Of a stretch of DNA of 64,000 bases, positions 10,512-22,300 are shown one piece after another (the stretch's first letter is position 1; every line of letters begins with the position of its first letter). The stretch is from Mytilinidion resinicola (taxonomy: Eukaryota; Ascomycota; Dothideomycetes; Mytilinidiales; Mytilinidiaceae). The stretch covers positions 1,109,838-1,173,837 of the forward strand of contig NW_022985441.1 of NCBI RefSeq assembly GCF_010093595.1. The letters run 5' to 3'. The notes below the pieces were generated by a model that searched no databases, was not told where the DNA came from, and saw only the letters and a list, made by a program, of their open reading frames with translations. A program made the position numbers and the translations under genes.

Positions 10512-12085
10512 ATGCTCTTTTCGAGCTTCCCCACGATGCTCTCGGCTAGAAGATCGACTGCCGTCGTCGCTCTAACCTACTTCGTGTCTAGTATGGGTTT
10601 TATATTCTCTTTAATAAATGAAGAGCTGTGTGCTGACGCTTCCCCAGCTCTTCTTACATTTACCACGGCGGCCCTTACTCCACGCTCAAACTCGATTGTA
10701 GTAAGAGAGGAGAGTGCTGCCTCTGCATTTGTCTATGGGGTTGATGGCGGAAACATCACTTTCGCCATAACAGCAGTTAAGTCAAATGGCGACATCTGGT
10801 TTCATATGGCTGCACCCTCCAAGTACTCATACATTGCTTTTGGTACTGGCAAACAGATGGACGGTTCTACAATGTGGTTTGGCTATGCCAGCTCGGATGG
10901 TAAAGGTAAATTTAGGCTCACTGATCTTGACGACTCTAACCTCAATCTTCCACTACATGTTCTCCTCACTCACCACTTCTAGGGGCTACGCTTTCCCCTC
11001 GCACCTCGGGTGACCACGTCGAACCGGAGTATAGCTCCAAAATCAAATGCAGCCTCGTTACTGACGGGTTTGAGAACGGTGTCGTAAACAAGACTCTTCT
11101 CGTGAACGGCCACTGCACGAACTTCACCGCCGCACAATCCGGCAAGAACGGCGACTCAAAACTCAACTTCGACTCCACCCAGCAGTCCTTCATTTTTGGT
11201 CTTGGTCCTACGAGCCATACGCTCCACTCGAACGACTTGGATGCTGGCATCCGGCGGCATACCGAGTACGGCACCTTCCAAATGGACTTGACCAAGGCCA
11301 CCGTGCACGACGGCGATGGAGTGACGCCTCCCAAAGGTGCCGCAGCGTGGACGAACTCAAATTCGGGAAAGGCTGAAGATGTGACGACTGGGGATATGGA
11401 TTACATCATCCCCGTCCACGCTGTGGCTATGTGCGGCGCGTTCGTGCTCCTGTACCCGGGCGGCGTACTCCTCCTACGTGTCTTGGAGAAAGTCATGTGG
11501 CACGCCTGGATGCAAGGCCTAGCAACTATCATAGCCATTCTCGGAGTGGGACTAGGCATCAAACTCAGCTTGACATATAACCACGTAAGCATCCCTTCCC
11601 TTTTCACCCCACCCTTTTCTTTCCTGGGTAGCCTCCACTAAACCACCCAGTCCAAATCCTTCAACGCCGCCCACCAACTCATCGGCCTGGTTGTCGTCCT
11701 CGCCTGTGTCGTCCAATTCGCTCTCGGCTACCTCCACCACCGCGCCTACAAGCGCACGCAGCGCCCTACGCCTCTCGGCCGCATCCATCGCTTTGCCGGC
11801 CCCGTGATCCTGCTCATCGGTATCACTAACGGCTTCACAGGCTTCAACTTCTCCGATAATGCAAAGGACAATATTTGGTACGGTGCCGTGGTCGCGATAG
11901 TGCTTGTCGTCACTGTGGGGTTGCTTATCTGGGCTCGAATTCGAAATGGGCGGCGGGCTAAGAAGGCGACGAGTCAGGAGTTTGGGCTGCCGGCGTATGA
12001 GGGGATGAGGGGGGAAGGAGGGAACGATAGTGGTGGGTATGATGCGAGTAGGTATGGGAGCAATGTTCATTTGGGAACTATGTAG
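10512..12085 (+). CDS. DOMON-cytochrome b561 membrane reductase-like protein
   Basis: The exons are 10512-10905, 10983-11584 and 11651-12085 (476 residues). A hydrophobic N-terminus (signal peptide or anchor; an alternative ATG is at 10536) leads into a CDH-type cytochrome/DOMON domain with GNITFAITAVKSNGDIWFHM and YIAFGTGKQMDGSTMWFGY. A C-terminal cytochrome b561 domain follows with several hydrophobic helices and histidines suited to haem binding (VHAVAMCGAFVLLYPGGVLL, MWHAWMQ, AAHQLIGLVVV, GRIHRFAGPVILLIGITNGF). Such proteins are thought to pass electrons across a membrane, often the plasma membrane, possibly to metals or extracellular oxidases. The tail is Gly/Tyr-rich and cytosolic by prediction. 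All three exons agree in phase. Confidence 0.85.
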
Positions 12086-12533
12086 CCGAATTATGATGAT
12101 AGTAGAGCATATCGCCGAGGCCGATAGTATAACACGGTTATTAAAGAGAGAAGTATGGAGACGAATCAGCGCCATTTTTCCTGCGCATGTGTCCTCATAA
12201 TTTATAGCGTTGAGGGCCACAAGGCCTTCTGGATGTATGAGACTTGTAGACATTGTCGGTTAATTGGCTCCTTGTGTTCTTCGTTTAATTCATGATTGGT
12301 TATACTACTAAGTGTTCCAATGGAGACCAACCTTTTCAGCAGGACTCCAGACTCCAGACCGTCCCAAGGTTCATGCTTCCAAGAATACATTACCGTCTAG
12401 AAAGGTATGGGTTGATTGGAGACTTCTAGGTGACCTTACTTTGCCTTCCTTCTTACTACCTGTGATGAATGGTTATAGCAGAGGCTGTCTCCGGACATTT
12501 CAAAGATCGTTCTTTGCTCTCTCTTCTCGTCGC
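12086..12533. other. Gap upstream of the decayed F-box gene
   Basis: 448 bp. The frame of the following F-box gene stays open upstream to 12312, but without an ATG in the extension. Nothing else is recognisable. Confidence 0.4.
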
Positions 12534-13733
12534 ATGGCTCTACCGAGACTCTGCGACGATGTCCTTCTCGATATCTTCTTTCTTGCAGACATCAATACTC
12601 TCCTCAACCTACGTCTTGTCGCAAAGCACTTTCACACCCTAATCGACCGCTTCATGACTTCGCTTTCACGAAGTGTGGTAGCGTCTAATTTTCCGGGAGA
12701 TCCTGACATGCTACAACATTGGCCTGGCAGCTATGATCTCGAGTGGCTAAAAGATCAGCTAATATGTGAGCGAATTGCGGAAATCTTACTCGAGCGAATA
12801 CACGGAGTTCCCTATCAGGCTCGAAGGATTTGGCTATACTTGAATGATCACTCCTTAGGCAACTGTCCCACAGACCAGATGGAGCCGCTCCTCAGCGACC
12901 TGATTTCAGGCTTGCAGATACTGGCGACTTTCTCTGATTTTGCCAAAGGGTAGAACAGATTCCTCTATCAGATCTGCCAAAGTATAGATCTGCCGATTGT
13001 GTTGCGCGATGGGGGAAATACAAACTATGTGTGGAAATCGCCAATGGAAGCTCCCATTTTCCTAATGAAGAAGACTTTTGCGTCGAGAAGAAGAGATCGC
13101 GAGGCAACGAGCCTCTTTTACGGAAAAGTTGCCAAAGAGGAAGATACGAGCTTTCTTGGCTGTTTTGTGGCTTCTCAGTATCGTCTTCGGGGAATTTCCG
13201 GACTGGGTAGAGCCTCCTTTTAAGATGTCCTATTACGAAGGTGTGCTATCAGGGGATGTATTCCTACACGCACATTGGGTCAGATGGTACATGCTGAAGG
13301 AAGGGCTACAAATTTTCTGGAATCACTGGTGTGGCAAACGTGCTTATCAAGGACAAACAAACTTGCTTGGAGAAAAAATTGAAAAGGGTTGGAGTAATCA
13401 AGACGCAATCATGCGCGCGATTAGCTATAACGCATATCGCAAAACATAAAAAGCTGTGCAAGCTTCAAGAGCGATGCTGCATAGTGTGCGAATGTAGACT
13501 GCAATATACGATCAAGAAATACCGAGTTTCGCTGACCACGGCTCAGGCCCCTTTCGAGGCCAGACTGGACTCCAAGAAATTCAGACAGTCCTATTGGAAA
13601 ATAGTCCTTTTCGATCCTTCCTCTCGTGATAAGTTGGAGAGCATTTCATAGCTATATCTGGGCCGTAGATCAGGACGGCAGCGTGAAGATGGCGCTTGTC
13701 GCGACCAACCATCGGCCTGATTGTCGTTCTTGA
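12534..13733 (+). pseudogene. Decayed F-box protein gene (four frameshifts)
   Basis: The intact 5' part (12534-12953) begins MALPRLCDDVLLDIFFLAD and continues LLNLRLVAKHFHTLI, a clear F-box that would link a substrate to an SCF ubiquitin ligase. It stops at 12951, but coding sense continues in other frames. It runs in the frame from 12950 (VEQIPLSDLPKYRSADCVAR), then from about 13078 (REEEIARQRASFTEKLPKRK) to 13449, then from about 13442 (HKKLCKLQERCC) to 13651, and finally 13647-13733 (HSYIWAVDQDGSVKMALVA). Each switch is one base and falls in a short homopolymer (GGG, TTTT, AAAA, TTT). No GT-AG intron repairs these joins convincingly. Sequencing error is possible, but every other gene in the window reads cleanly, so pseudogenisation is preferred. 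Confidence 0.7.
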
Positions 13734-14310
13734 CAAGATGGAGGTCAAAGGTCGCCTTGGAGTTATCTCTTCGATGTGCCATCGGCTACTAGATCCGGAG
13801 ATTTCAGGATCCAAAAACGCCCATTTTCGGCGTCATCCAATCTCTCTTCGTCCTGTTGAGTTTAAATTGGCACCGGTGCGAGGCATAGAAGGGCGCCAGT
13901 CCGTGCGATTTAGGGTTAGTTTAGAGATGGAACCGGCATAGCTTGCAAAACAGGTCATGGAATTAGGGGGCATGTAGATTGACGTCCTCAGTCAGACCAA
14001 ATTAGCTATCCATACAAATTGTCCAAGCCTTCTAGTGAATCATTGAGAAAAGCAGTTTCTTTACCTTTTCGCATCATTCCTCGATTTCTCAGGTTGTGAA
14101 GAAGCAGTTCTGTGTTGATTTGAAGAGGCATAAGGCCCGTATATATAGCCTATGAAAGGGGGGGGTACTCCCCTGTTCCCCCTTGTTACGGATATGGAAG
14201 GATGTAACGCCACTGACACGCTAGTAGTGGCAACCTGAGTCGATTCGTCCATCTGCACCTTCTGGAGGCGTTCAAGGCTGTGTAATTGCCAATCCCGCCC
14301 TCCTCGTTGA
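13734..14310. other. Gap: 3' of the decayed F-box gene
   Basis: 577 bp with no supported gene. It includes a G-run/C-run segment near 14155-14185 that could form a small hairpin. Confidence 0.4.
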
Positions 14311-15906
14311 TCAATACGTACAGTGACCACAGTATCCACAGCTCTCGGAACATGCTGTATAATCAACTTCATGCTCATCTGCGTTTCCCCAAGTTGCTTC
14401 AGTCATCTTCTCAGAAGTGGGCTGTGCATTTGCGAGCTTGTCGCTCGATGACTTGCTGATAGCACACTTCTCGCCATCCTCCCACGGATTAGCTACATTA
14501 ACAGACTTTCGACCCAAGGCCTTCGGTCCTTGCGCCCACTTAGCCTTGAGGCCCGAGGGGAGAGCATCTCTTCCTTCATCTGGCTGTTCTCGGATCTCAA
14601 GACGGTCAGCAACCGGTCGGTAGACTTCGAACTTCGCATGGGATGAAGTCCTAGCAAAATCGACGATCTTGTGCATAAGAGCTGCAAGGCGGGTGAGTGC
14701 GTTTGCATTCTCCTCCTCCCAACCCGCAAGATCGCGCCGGATGTCTTTCTGGCGGATGTCACGGAAGATACCGTCCCCGTGGTGGTAACCCACGATGAAG
14801 TTGGGGGTTTGTGTGACCCAAAGACGAGGGTAGACATCGGTCATGTCGATTTCTGGTCTGTGTCTGTTGGACCGCGTTTTAATATCGAAAATCGCGGTCT
14901 GAGGCATGCGGAAGCCTGCAGTCTCGACTTTGAGCTCTGCTGCAGTCTCTGAACGGGTCGGACTAATGGAGGCAGTTGTGAAGGAGTCAACAAGAGATGC
15001 GGGGTCTAATGTTACAGGTGCTGCAGCTTTCCGTGTTGCGACGTCAGGATGATCGGGTAAGTACCCATCGCACTCGAAGCGCACCACGCAGTCGAAACCA
15101 CCAAAGCTGTACTTGATGAGTCGCTGGTGGGACTCTGATCCCTTAACATCCGAGGCCCAGGTCGTGTAGTTTTCGGGGAAGGTGTGGCCATATCCTCTCA
15201 CATTCGGGATGAGCTCAGTTGGCGAGTTCTCTTTACGAATGAAGAAGACAGTGTTACCAATCACCTCGACGCTGAATCGGAATGGCTTGTCTACGCCAGA
15301 TGCAAATCTCAACAGGTTCCCGAAAGTGCTGCCGCAGCCGAAGATGTCGATATCCGTAGTCTGAAACTCGGGATGCTCTTTAAATAGGGCCTGGATGGCT
15401 GGCTCTGTCGGGTAAGTCGCGAACCTCGCAGCATTTGGATCTCTAAAGAATTTGCCCGAGTCTTCGCGGAGCTTCCGAGGGCTGTCCAAGGGCGTCCAGG
15501 CTGGGGGTGCTCCTGAGTTGAAGTTTAGCTACGACATAGCCATGTAGGAGAGGGGGGCAGTGCTTGCAGCAAAGCACTCACCAGGCACTACGATTGTTGG
15601 GCTTTTCTTGTTCAGCCAGCTATATGATGCTACATATTTGGCATCTATTATGGTCGGAGGCAGGGTGGTAAGCTCTTGCAGTTCAAGGTCTGCCTGGGTG
15701 AGAGCCATCAGCACCGGCCCGAGTGGACGAGTTTCGATATCAGGTGTCGGTCCGGATCGACCCCTCCAAGACGGAGCGGGGTATCGTTTGGTCCCAGGCT
15801 GTCCATTCCAGCGGGGTGTCGTTATTTCGGTAGAGGGCGTGGCTGAGGCAGTGTGCGGCGTAGGGTCCATCCAGCTGCTGCGGCCGGCGGCAAGACGATG
15901 AGACAT
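14311..15906 (-). CDS. Fungal family often labelled GGPP synthetase-like; function unknown, possible nuclease-like fold
   Basis: The exons are 15582-15906 and 14311-15512 (508 residues). Conserved stretches, SYSWLNKKSPTIVVPGAPPA, DIDIFGCGSTFGNLLRF, VIGNTVFFIRKENSPTELI, GYGHTFPENYTTW and a Cys-rich C-terminus (CSESCGYCGHCTY), match a family widespread in ascomycetes. From memory it is often annotated as geranylgeranyl pyrophosphate synthetase. It lacks the DDxxD motifs of prenyl synthases, so that label looks wrong. I note E255-x-D257 (RFECDGY) and D318-x-K320 (FDIKTR), a spacing reminiscent of PD-(D/E)XK nucleases such as Rai1/DXO; this is inference only. It is transcribed divergently from the helicase-AAA gene with 448 bp between the start codons. 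The 69-nt intron splits the conserved VVPG|APP and is certain by phase. Confidence 0.75.
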
Positions 15907-16354
15907 GATTGAAAGATGGGAGCTCGCTGAAAAGCCTCGCTGGCACAGCAGAACAAGTAATCAAGGAAAGAATGGCGGGGAAGTAGCAAGCTTTAAACTT
16001 CCCAGACCACCTGGTGCAAGGCTGAGCTTGAAACGACATGATTCGTCCTTTCATGTGGCACGGAGCTGTACAAACCTGGAAGATGCAGGAAGCTGGAGGC
16101 AGCAGCGACGCCGCTGCAATGCAGGCAAGAGTTCCAATCGTTTAAAAGAGCTGAGGCCGAGACTCTACTGATAACAAAACGCACTGCCAGTACTTGAGAG
16201 TCATCCTCTTCCGTCCCACACAATACTGTCCCAATTGCACCTCATTTTTCGAAGCTTTCGCACACAAATACAACTCGTGATCTTCCAATCTGGTCAGTCA
16301 TCATCCGCTAGATTAGTTGAATGCTATTTTGGATGGGTTACTGATGACTTTAGG
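15907..16354. promoter_or_regulatory. Shared divergent promoter region
   Basis: 448 bp separate the start codons of the divergent genes at 14311-15906 and 16355-23646. No coding potential with a recognisable domain was seen. The open frame upstream of 16355 has an ATG-less N-terminal extension and is not used. The arrangement makes co-regulation possible. Confidence 0.5.
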
Positions 16355-19300
16355 ATGGCCTCTGCCGTGCCTACCGACGTCTCAGGGCGGTCGGCGAAGC
16401 TTTTGAAGTATTTCCTGCAAGCAATCCACGGAAAGCGGGCGATACAGACAGCTTCAGACGGACAAAGATTCTTTGAGGCTCTCGGTGATCAGAAGGATCG
16501 CTTAAATTGTGTCGAGAAGCTCATTGCGGCGGATCATGGGCTGCGAGTCTTGAAGGAGTCGTTGAGGTTCGATGTTTCGCGACCATTCCTCATCGGTCCA
16601 GCCACCGACCTCCTCCTTTATTTCTCCGAACCCGCTCTTCGACAACTCTGCAGTGGACAATTCCTCCTTCGCATTCTCGAGGTTATTGCTGATCCGCCAA
16701 CCTTCTGGAACGCCCTCGTAAAGGCCCACAAAGAGAGGGTTTTGACCGAGAATGCCACAGAAGCCTTTGCATGGCTCCTGTTGGAGCTCCTCTCAGCAAG
16801 GACAGACGGCCTTCTAGATGTTCGAGATATCGCAGAGGACGTGACAAAAAACAAGTCTCTACTTGACTCACCATCAATCGAGGTCCGCAAGTACGGTCAG
16901 AAGCTGAAGCATGTCCTTCAGACCACGGCGTCGAACGCACCCTATGGTGGCGCTGCGGGACCCGGTGGCCGACACGATAATGACTTCGTCGACTTCCGTC
17001 AAGTAGCCATCCTCCCCACCCCGGACGAGTTATTCTCGACTGAAAAGCCTTTCTATCGACAAGCCGATGCTATCAAATCTGCAGAGGCCGACAGCCGTGG
17101 TGCCATGCATTTGGACAATCAATTTCGTCTTCTCCGAGAAGACATGCTCGGCGAACTTCGTACCGATTTGCAAATCGCACAAGGCCGAAAGAATGGCAAA
17201 CGAAGAAGCGCCATCGTGAGAGGTTTGTATCTCACATCTCTTGATTGTGGAACAGCCCAGAGACGGAAGCCTTGCTCGATGGTCTTGCGCTGCATCGAGG
17301 ACATCCCACAACTTTCGAAAATCGAAAGTCCAACGGATCGGCTCAAGTATGTTCGCAATGAGTACAAGTTCCTGAAGCATCAATCTTTCGGAAGTCTGAT
17401 GGTAGGTAAGGAACTTGTTGCTTTTGCGACTCTCGAGAGAGACGAAAATCTACTGGCCCAAAAGCCACCCTCTATCGTATTGCGACTCTCGAGCGAAGCA
17501 GCTTTCACAAAAGCCCTTCTTGTGGCCAAATCAGGTCATCTCCTGGACTTCGTCCTAGTCGATACAGCTGTGTTCGCCTATGAGCCAGTGCTGAAATGTC
17601 TTCAAACCAAGACCCAGATTCCGATGCAAGAGGAGTTGTTGCAAATGGACATCAATGAATCATTGCCAGAGTCTGAAGTTCAACCGAAACGCATTGTAGA
17701 ATTGATCAGGCAAAACAGCCAACAAGATATGCGCAAAGTCATAGGTACACCAAAAGACATCAAACTTGACGCATCTCAAGCCAAGTCTTTGATTTCGGGT
17801 CTGACAAGAAGAGTCTGTCTTATCCAAGGGCCTCCCGGTACGCTCTTCCATGTCTCTATTCCCAGGTAGTGACGAAATGATTTAACATTTGCAGGAACCG
17901 GAAAATCCTTCATAGGCGCATTATTAGCGAAGATCTTGCTTGATCATACAAAGGAAATCATCTTGGTGATAACTTATACGAATCATGCACTTGATCAGTT
18001 CCTCGAAGATCTTCTGGATATTGGAATCTCCAGGGATTCAATGTTACGCCTTGGGAGCAAATCAACGCCCAGAACGATGCCGATGCTTTTGTCAGAGATC
18101 TCCAAACAAAGAGGCTCATACCGTCGTACACCAGTCTCATGGGACATCATTAATGCACTGAAGCTTGAAGCTGAGTCTTATGAAATACTTCTCGCTAAGA
18201 AGTTCAAACAATACAATGACTTCAAGGTTGGCCTCAGTGAGTTGCTTGAACACCTCGAATTTTCCGATGATGACTCGCGATTCTTCGATGCATTCACGGT
18301 ACCTTCTTCGCAAGATGGAATGACACACGTTGGTAAGAAAAACAAGACCATCGACGGTACTTATTTATTGGACCAATGGAGAGCTGGTAAAGGTCCAGGA
18401 CTTTCCTTCCATCAAATCTTCAACGAGTTTCCAGAGGTTTGGAAGATGGACAAGCCTTCAAGGGATGCCTGCATGTCAAGGTGGAGGATGGAACTGCTGA
18501 AAGATCTCGCCGCGGAGATTCAAACCCTCATGACAAAATACGACCGATGCATGGGCCAAGTAAACCAACTCTTCGAAGAAAAGAATGCCGCGATTATCAA
18601 GAGTAAGCGTGTGATCGGATGCACAACGACCGCTGCGGCGAAATACACCAAAGAGATCGGAAATGCCTCGCCAGGAATCATCATCGTAGAGGAAGCTGGT
18701 GAGATCCTTGAGAGTCACGTGTTGACTGCAATGACACCAAATTCGAAGCAGCTTATTCTCATCGGCGATCACAAGCAGCTGCGACCCAAGGTCAACAACT
18801 ACGCGCTGACCGTTGAAAAGGGAGATGACTACAACCTCAACCAATCCTTATTCGAACGACTTGTTCTTTCTGGTGCGAATCACGAGACTCTAAGTCTACA
18901 GCACCGAATGTGTCCAGAAATATCGTCTCTTGTGAGGCAAATGACATATCCTGAGCTTGAAGATGCTCCAAAAACCCAAAATCGACCGCCTCTTAAGGGA
19001 TTCCAGGACCGCGTGATGTTCATTACGCACGACTATCCGGAGCTCAATGCGGGAAGAATCGCAGAGAGAAGAGACGAAGGTTCTCAAGTGAGCAAGGAGA
19101 ATATTTACGAGGTCGATATGGTCCTGAGATGCGTTCGCTACCTTGGGCAGCAGGGATACGGCACCGGAGATATCGTAGTGCTCACGCCCTATCTTGGCCA
19201 GCTGCAGCTTTTGCGTACGAAGCTCGGGGAGGAAAACGACCCCATTCTAAATGATCTTGACTCATATGACCTCGTTCGGGCTGGGCTTCTTCCGCCTGCT

Positions 19301-22300
19301 AGCGCTGGAGTATCAAAAAGGACGATCAAGATTTCCACAATAGGTGAGGACTGTTGTCTTCAAAATTCCACATTTATGCCATTACCTTCGTGTCCTGACT
19401 AACCTGTTCCAGATAACTATCAGGGAGAGGAAAGTGACATAGTCATTTCGACATTGACTAGAAGTAACGCAAGTGGCGAGATAGGTTTCATGTCTTCTCC
19501 GCAAAGAGTAAATGTCCTTCTGTCTAGAGCACGCAACGCCCTCATCATGATCGGCAATTCAAACACGTTCATGAGGAGTCGAAAAGGGAAAGATGTCTGG
19601 GAACCGCTTTTAAATCATTTGAAGCACGGCGGTCATGTGTTCGATGGGTTTCCGGTCAAGTGCGAGAGGCACCCAGACCGAAAGGCTTTGCTCCGGAGTA
19701 AAGAAGACTTCGACGCCGAGTGCCCTGATGGAGGCTGCAGCGAGCCATGGTATGTTTCTCAAGCACAAGCATAACCTTACGCTAACCATGCTTTCTCAGT
19801 GGGACTAAACTCAATTGCAGTGTACATGACTGTCCTCAACGCTGCCACCAGCTTCAGGATCATTCCAAGGTTGATTGCAAAGCCATCGTCAAGTACACAT
19901 GCTCGCAGAACCATAACACATCCTTACCCTGTTACAAGCAAAAGACGGCAACTTGCCGGAAGTGCGACGAGATAGCACGAGCGCAAGAAAAGAAACGACG
20001 AAGGGACCACAAACTTGATGTAGAGCGCGAGAACAAGCAGAAGGCCTATGCGAAAGAATTGGCAGATATTCAGGAAGAGATTGAGCATCAACGCAGAATA
20101 GCAAAAGACCAATCGGATGATCAGGAGAGACAAAAAGTCATCCTACAGCACAAGCAGGATTTATTGAACATGACTGCAGCGAATCGGCAGACTCGCACGA
20201 GTGTAAGAACAGATCCCAGTTCAGTCATAAGCGGTAGCAAGCACGACAAAACCGACCAGAAGACAAACGCCGAGCCTCCTTCACAGCCTTCACAGCCTTC
20301 GGGCACGGCGACCGGGACCCCGATCGCTGCCCAGAATACGAACGGCGCTGCAAAAACCTCGTCGCCTCTTGCTAAAGATGTATGGCAGCCGCCTCCTTCG
20401 ACAGTGGACTGGGAATATCAGAAAAAATTTGAAGGAGCAAGGAATGACGCTTTGGACGCTTTGACGGGCATGATTGGCCTCGAAGACGTGAAACAACAGT
20501 TCCTTTCAATTAAAGCAAAAGTTGACGTGACAACACGACAAGGCGTGCCACTCAAGACCGAACGCTTCGGTGCTGCTCTACTCGGCAATCCAGGAACAGG
20601 TATGGCCTATCAGTATTAGGCCTACGAAATGAGCTTACTTTGTGAAGGGAAAACCACGGTCGCGCGTCTTTATGCGAAGTTTCTTGCCTCTGTTGGGGCC
20701 CTACCTAGCGACTTCTTTTTTGAAACCTCTGGATCCGCACTCGCCAACGATGGCGTTTCTGGGTGCAAGAAACATCTCGAAAGCATATTGAATAGTGGTG
20801 GTGGTGCGTTCTTCATCGACGAAGCATACCAGCTCGTCTCTGGCAACAGCCCCGGCGGAAAGGCGGTTCTTGATTATCTTCTCGCAGAGATTGAGAACTT
20901 GACCGGCAAGGTGGTCTTCGTTTTGGCCGGCTACAATAAACAGATGGAAGCATTCTTTGCCCACAATCCAGGTATTCCAAGTCGTATACCTCAGCAGTTT
21001 CAGTTCCAGGACTACGAGGACTCCGAGCTTCTGCTCATCTTACGCCATGCCATTGAGACTAAGTACAACAGAAAAATGAAAGTAGAGCTGGGTATGGATG
21101 GCTTGTACTTTCGAATTGTTGCACGCCGCCTCGGACGTGGACGTGGGCGCGAAGGTTTTGGAAATGCCCGCGCTGTGCATAACAAGTTGGCTCAGATTGC
21201 GGACCGACAAGCAACGAGGTTGAAGCGAGAGAGGAGAGCTGGCAAGCGTCCAGATGATAACTTATTGACCAAGGAAGATATGCTAGGCCCACATCCTTCG
21301 GATGCACTCCAGTCCAATGCCTCCTGGTCAGCATTGCAGAACCTTACTGGCCTCAAGGCGGTCAAAGAATCAGTACGGGTGTTTGTCAACACTATCCAGT
21401 TCAATTACCGTCGAGAGCTGGAAGAAAAGGAGATCGTGGAGTACTCTCTTAACAAAGTTTTCCTTGGTTCTCCAGGCACAGGTAAAACCACAGTCGCAAA
21501 GCTCTATGGCCAAATACTTGCGGATATCGGTCTTCTATCGAACGGGGAAGTAGTGGTCAAGAACCCTGCAGATTTTATTGGCAATGTGATAGGCCAATCC
21601 GAGAGTAACACAAAAGGAATTCTCGCTTCAACCGTTGGCAAGGTGCTGGTCATCGACGAAGCATACATGCTCTCTGGAGGATCCGACAATAACAGGTCAG
21701 CGGATAGCTTCAAAACGGCCGTCATTGACACCATTGTGGCTGAAGTTCAGAGCACGGCTGGCGAAGACCGATGCGTCTTGTTGCTCGGCTACAAAGACCA
21801 GATGGAAGAAATGTTCCAGAAAGTCAACCCTGGTCTAACTCGACGATTTCCTCTGGACTCAGCCTTCGTCTTCGAAGATTTTTCAGACGTGGAACTGGAG
21901 AAGATATTTGAGTCGAAACTTCATACGCAAGGCTTCGAAGCAACGGATCAAGCCAAGAGAGTGGCCATGGACATTCTACGCCGAGCTCGGAATCGTCCAC
22001 ATTTTGGCAACGCAGGCGAAGTTGATATACTTCTCGACAAAGCTAAGGCATTCCATCAAAAGCATATCTTAGCAGGAACCTCGAAACATTTCGATAAGCT
22101 GGAAGCTCTGGATTTCGACGAAGACTTCAATCGTGGCCAGCGTGCCACGACCAATTGCCGTAAATTGTTCGAAGGAACCATCGGATGCGACGCTATCGTG
22201 CAGCAGTTAGAGGGTTACCAGACAACAGCAGCCAATATGAAGGCCCTTGATATGGATCCTCGAGAACAGATACCTTTCAACTTCTTATTCCGAGGACCTC

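Noticed and set aside
14311..15906. True geranylgeranyl pyrophosphate synthase
   Set aside because: The family is often labelled this way, but no DDxxD-type metal-binding motif is present anywhere in the 508 residues.
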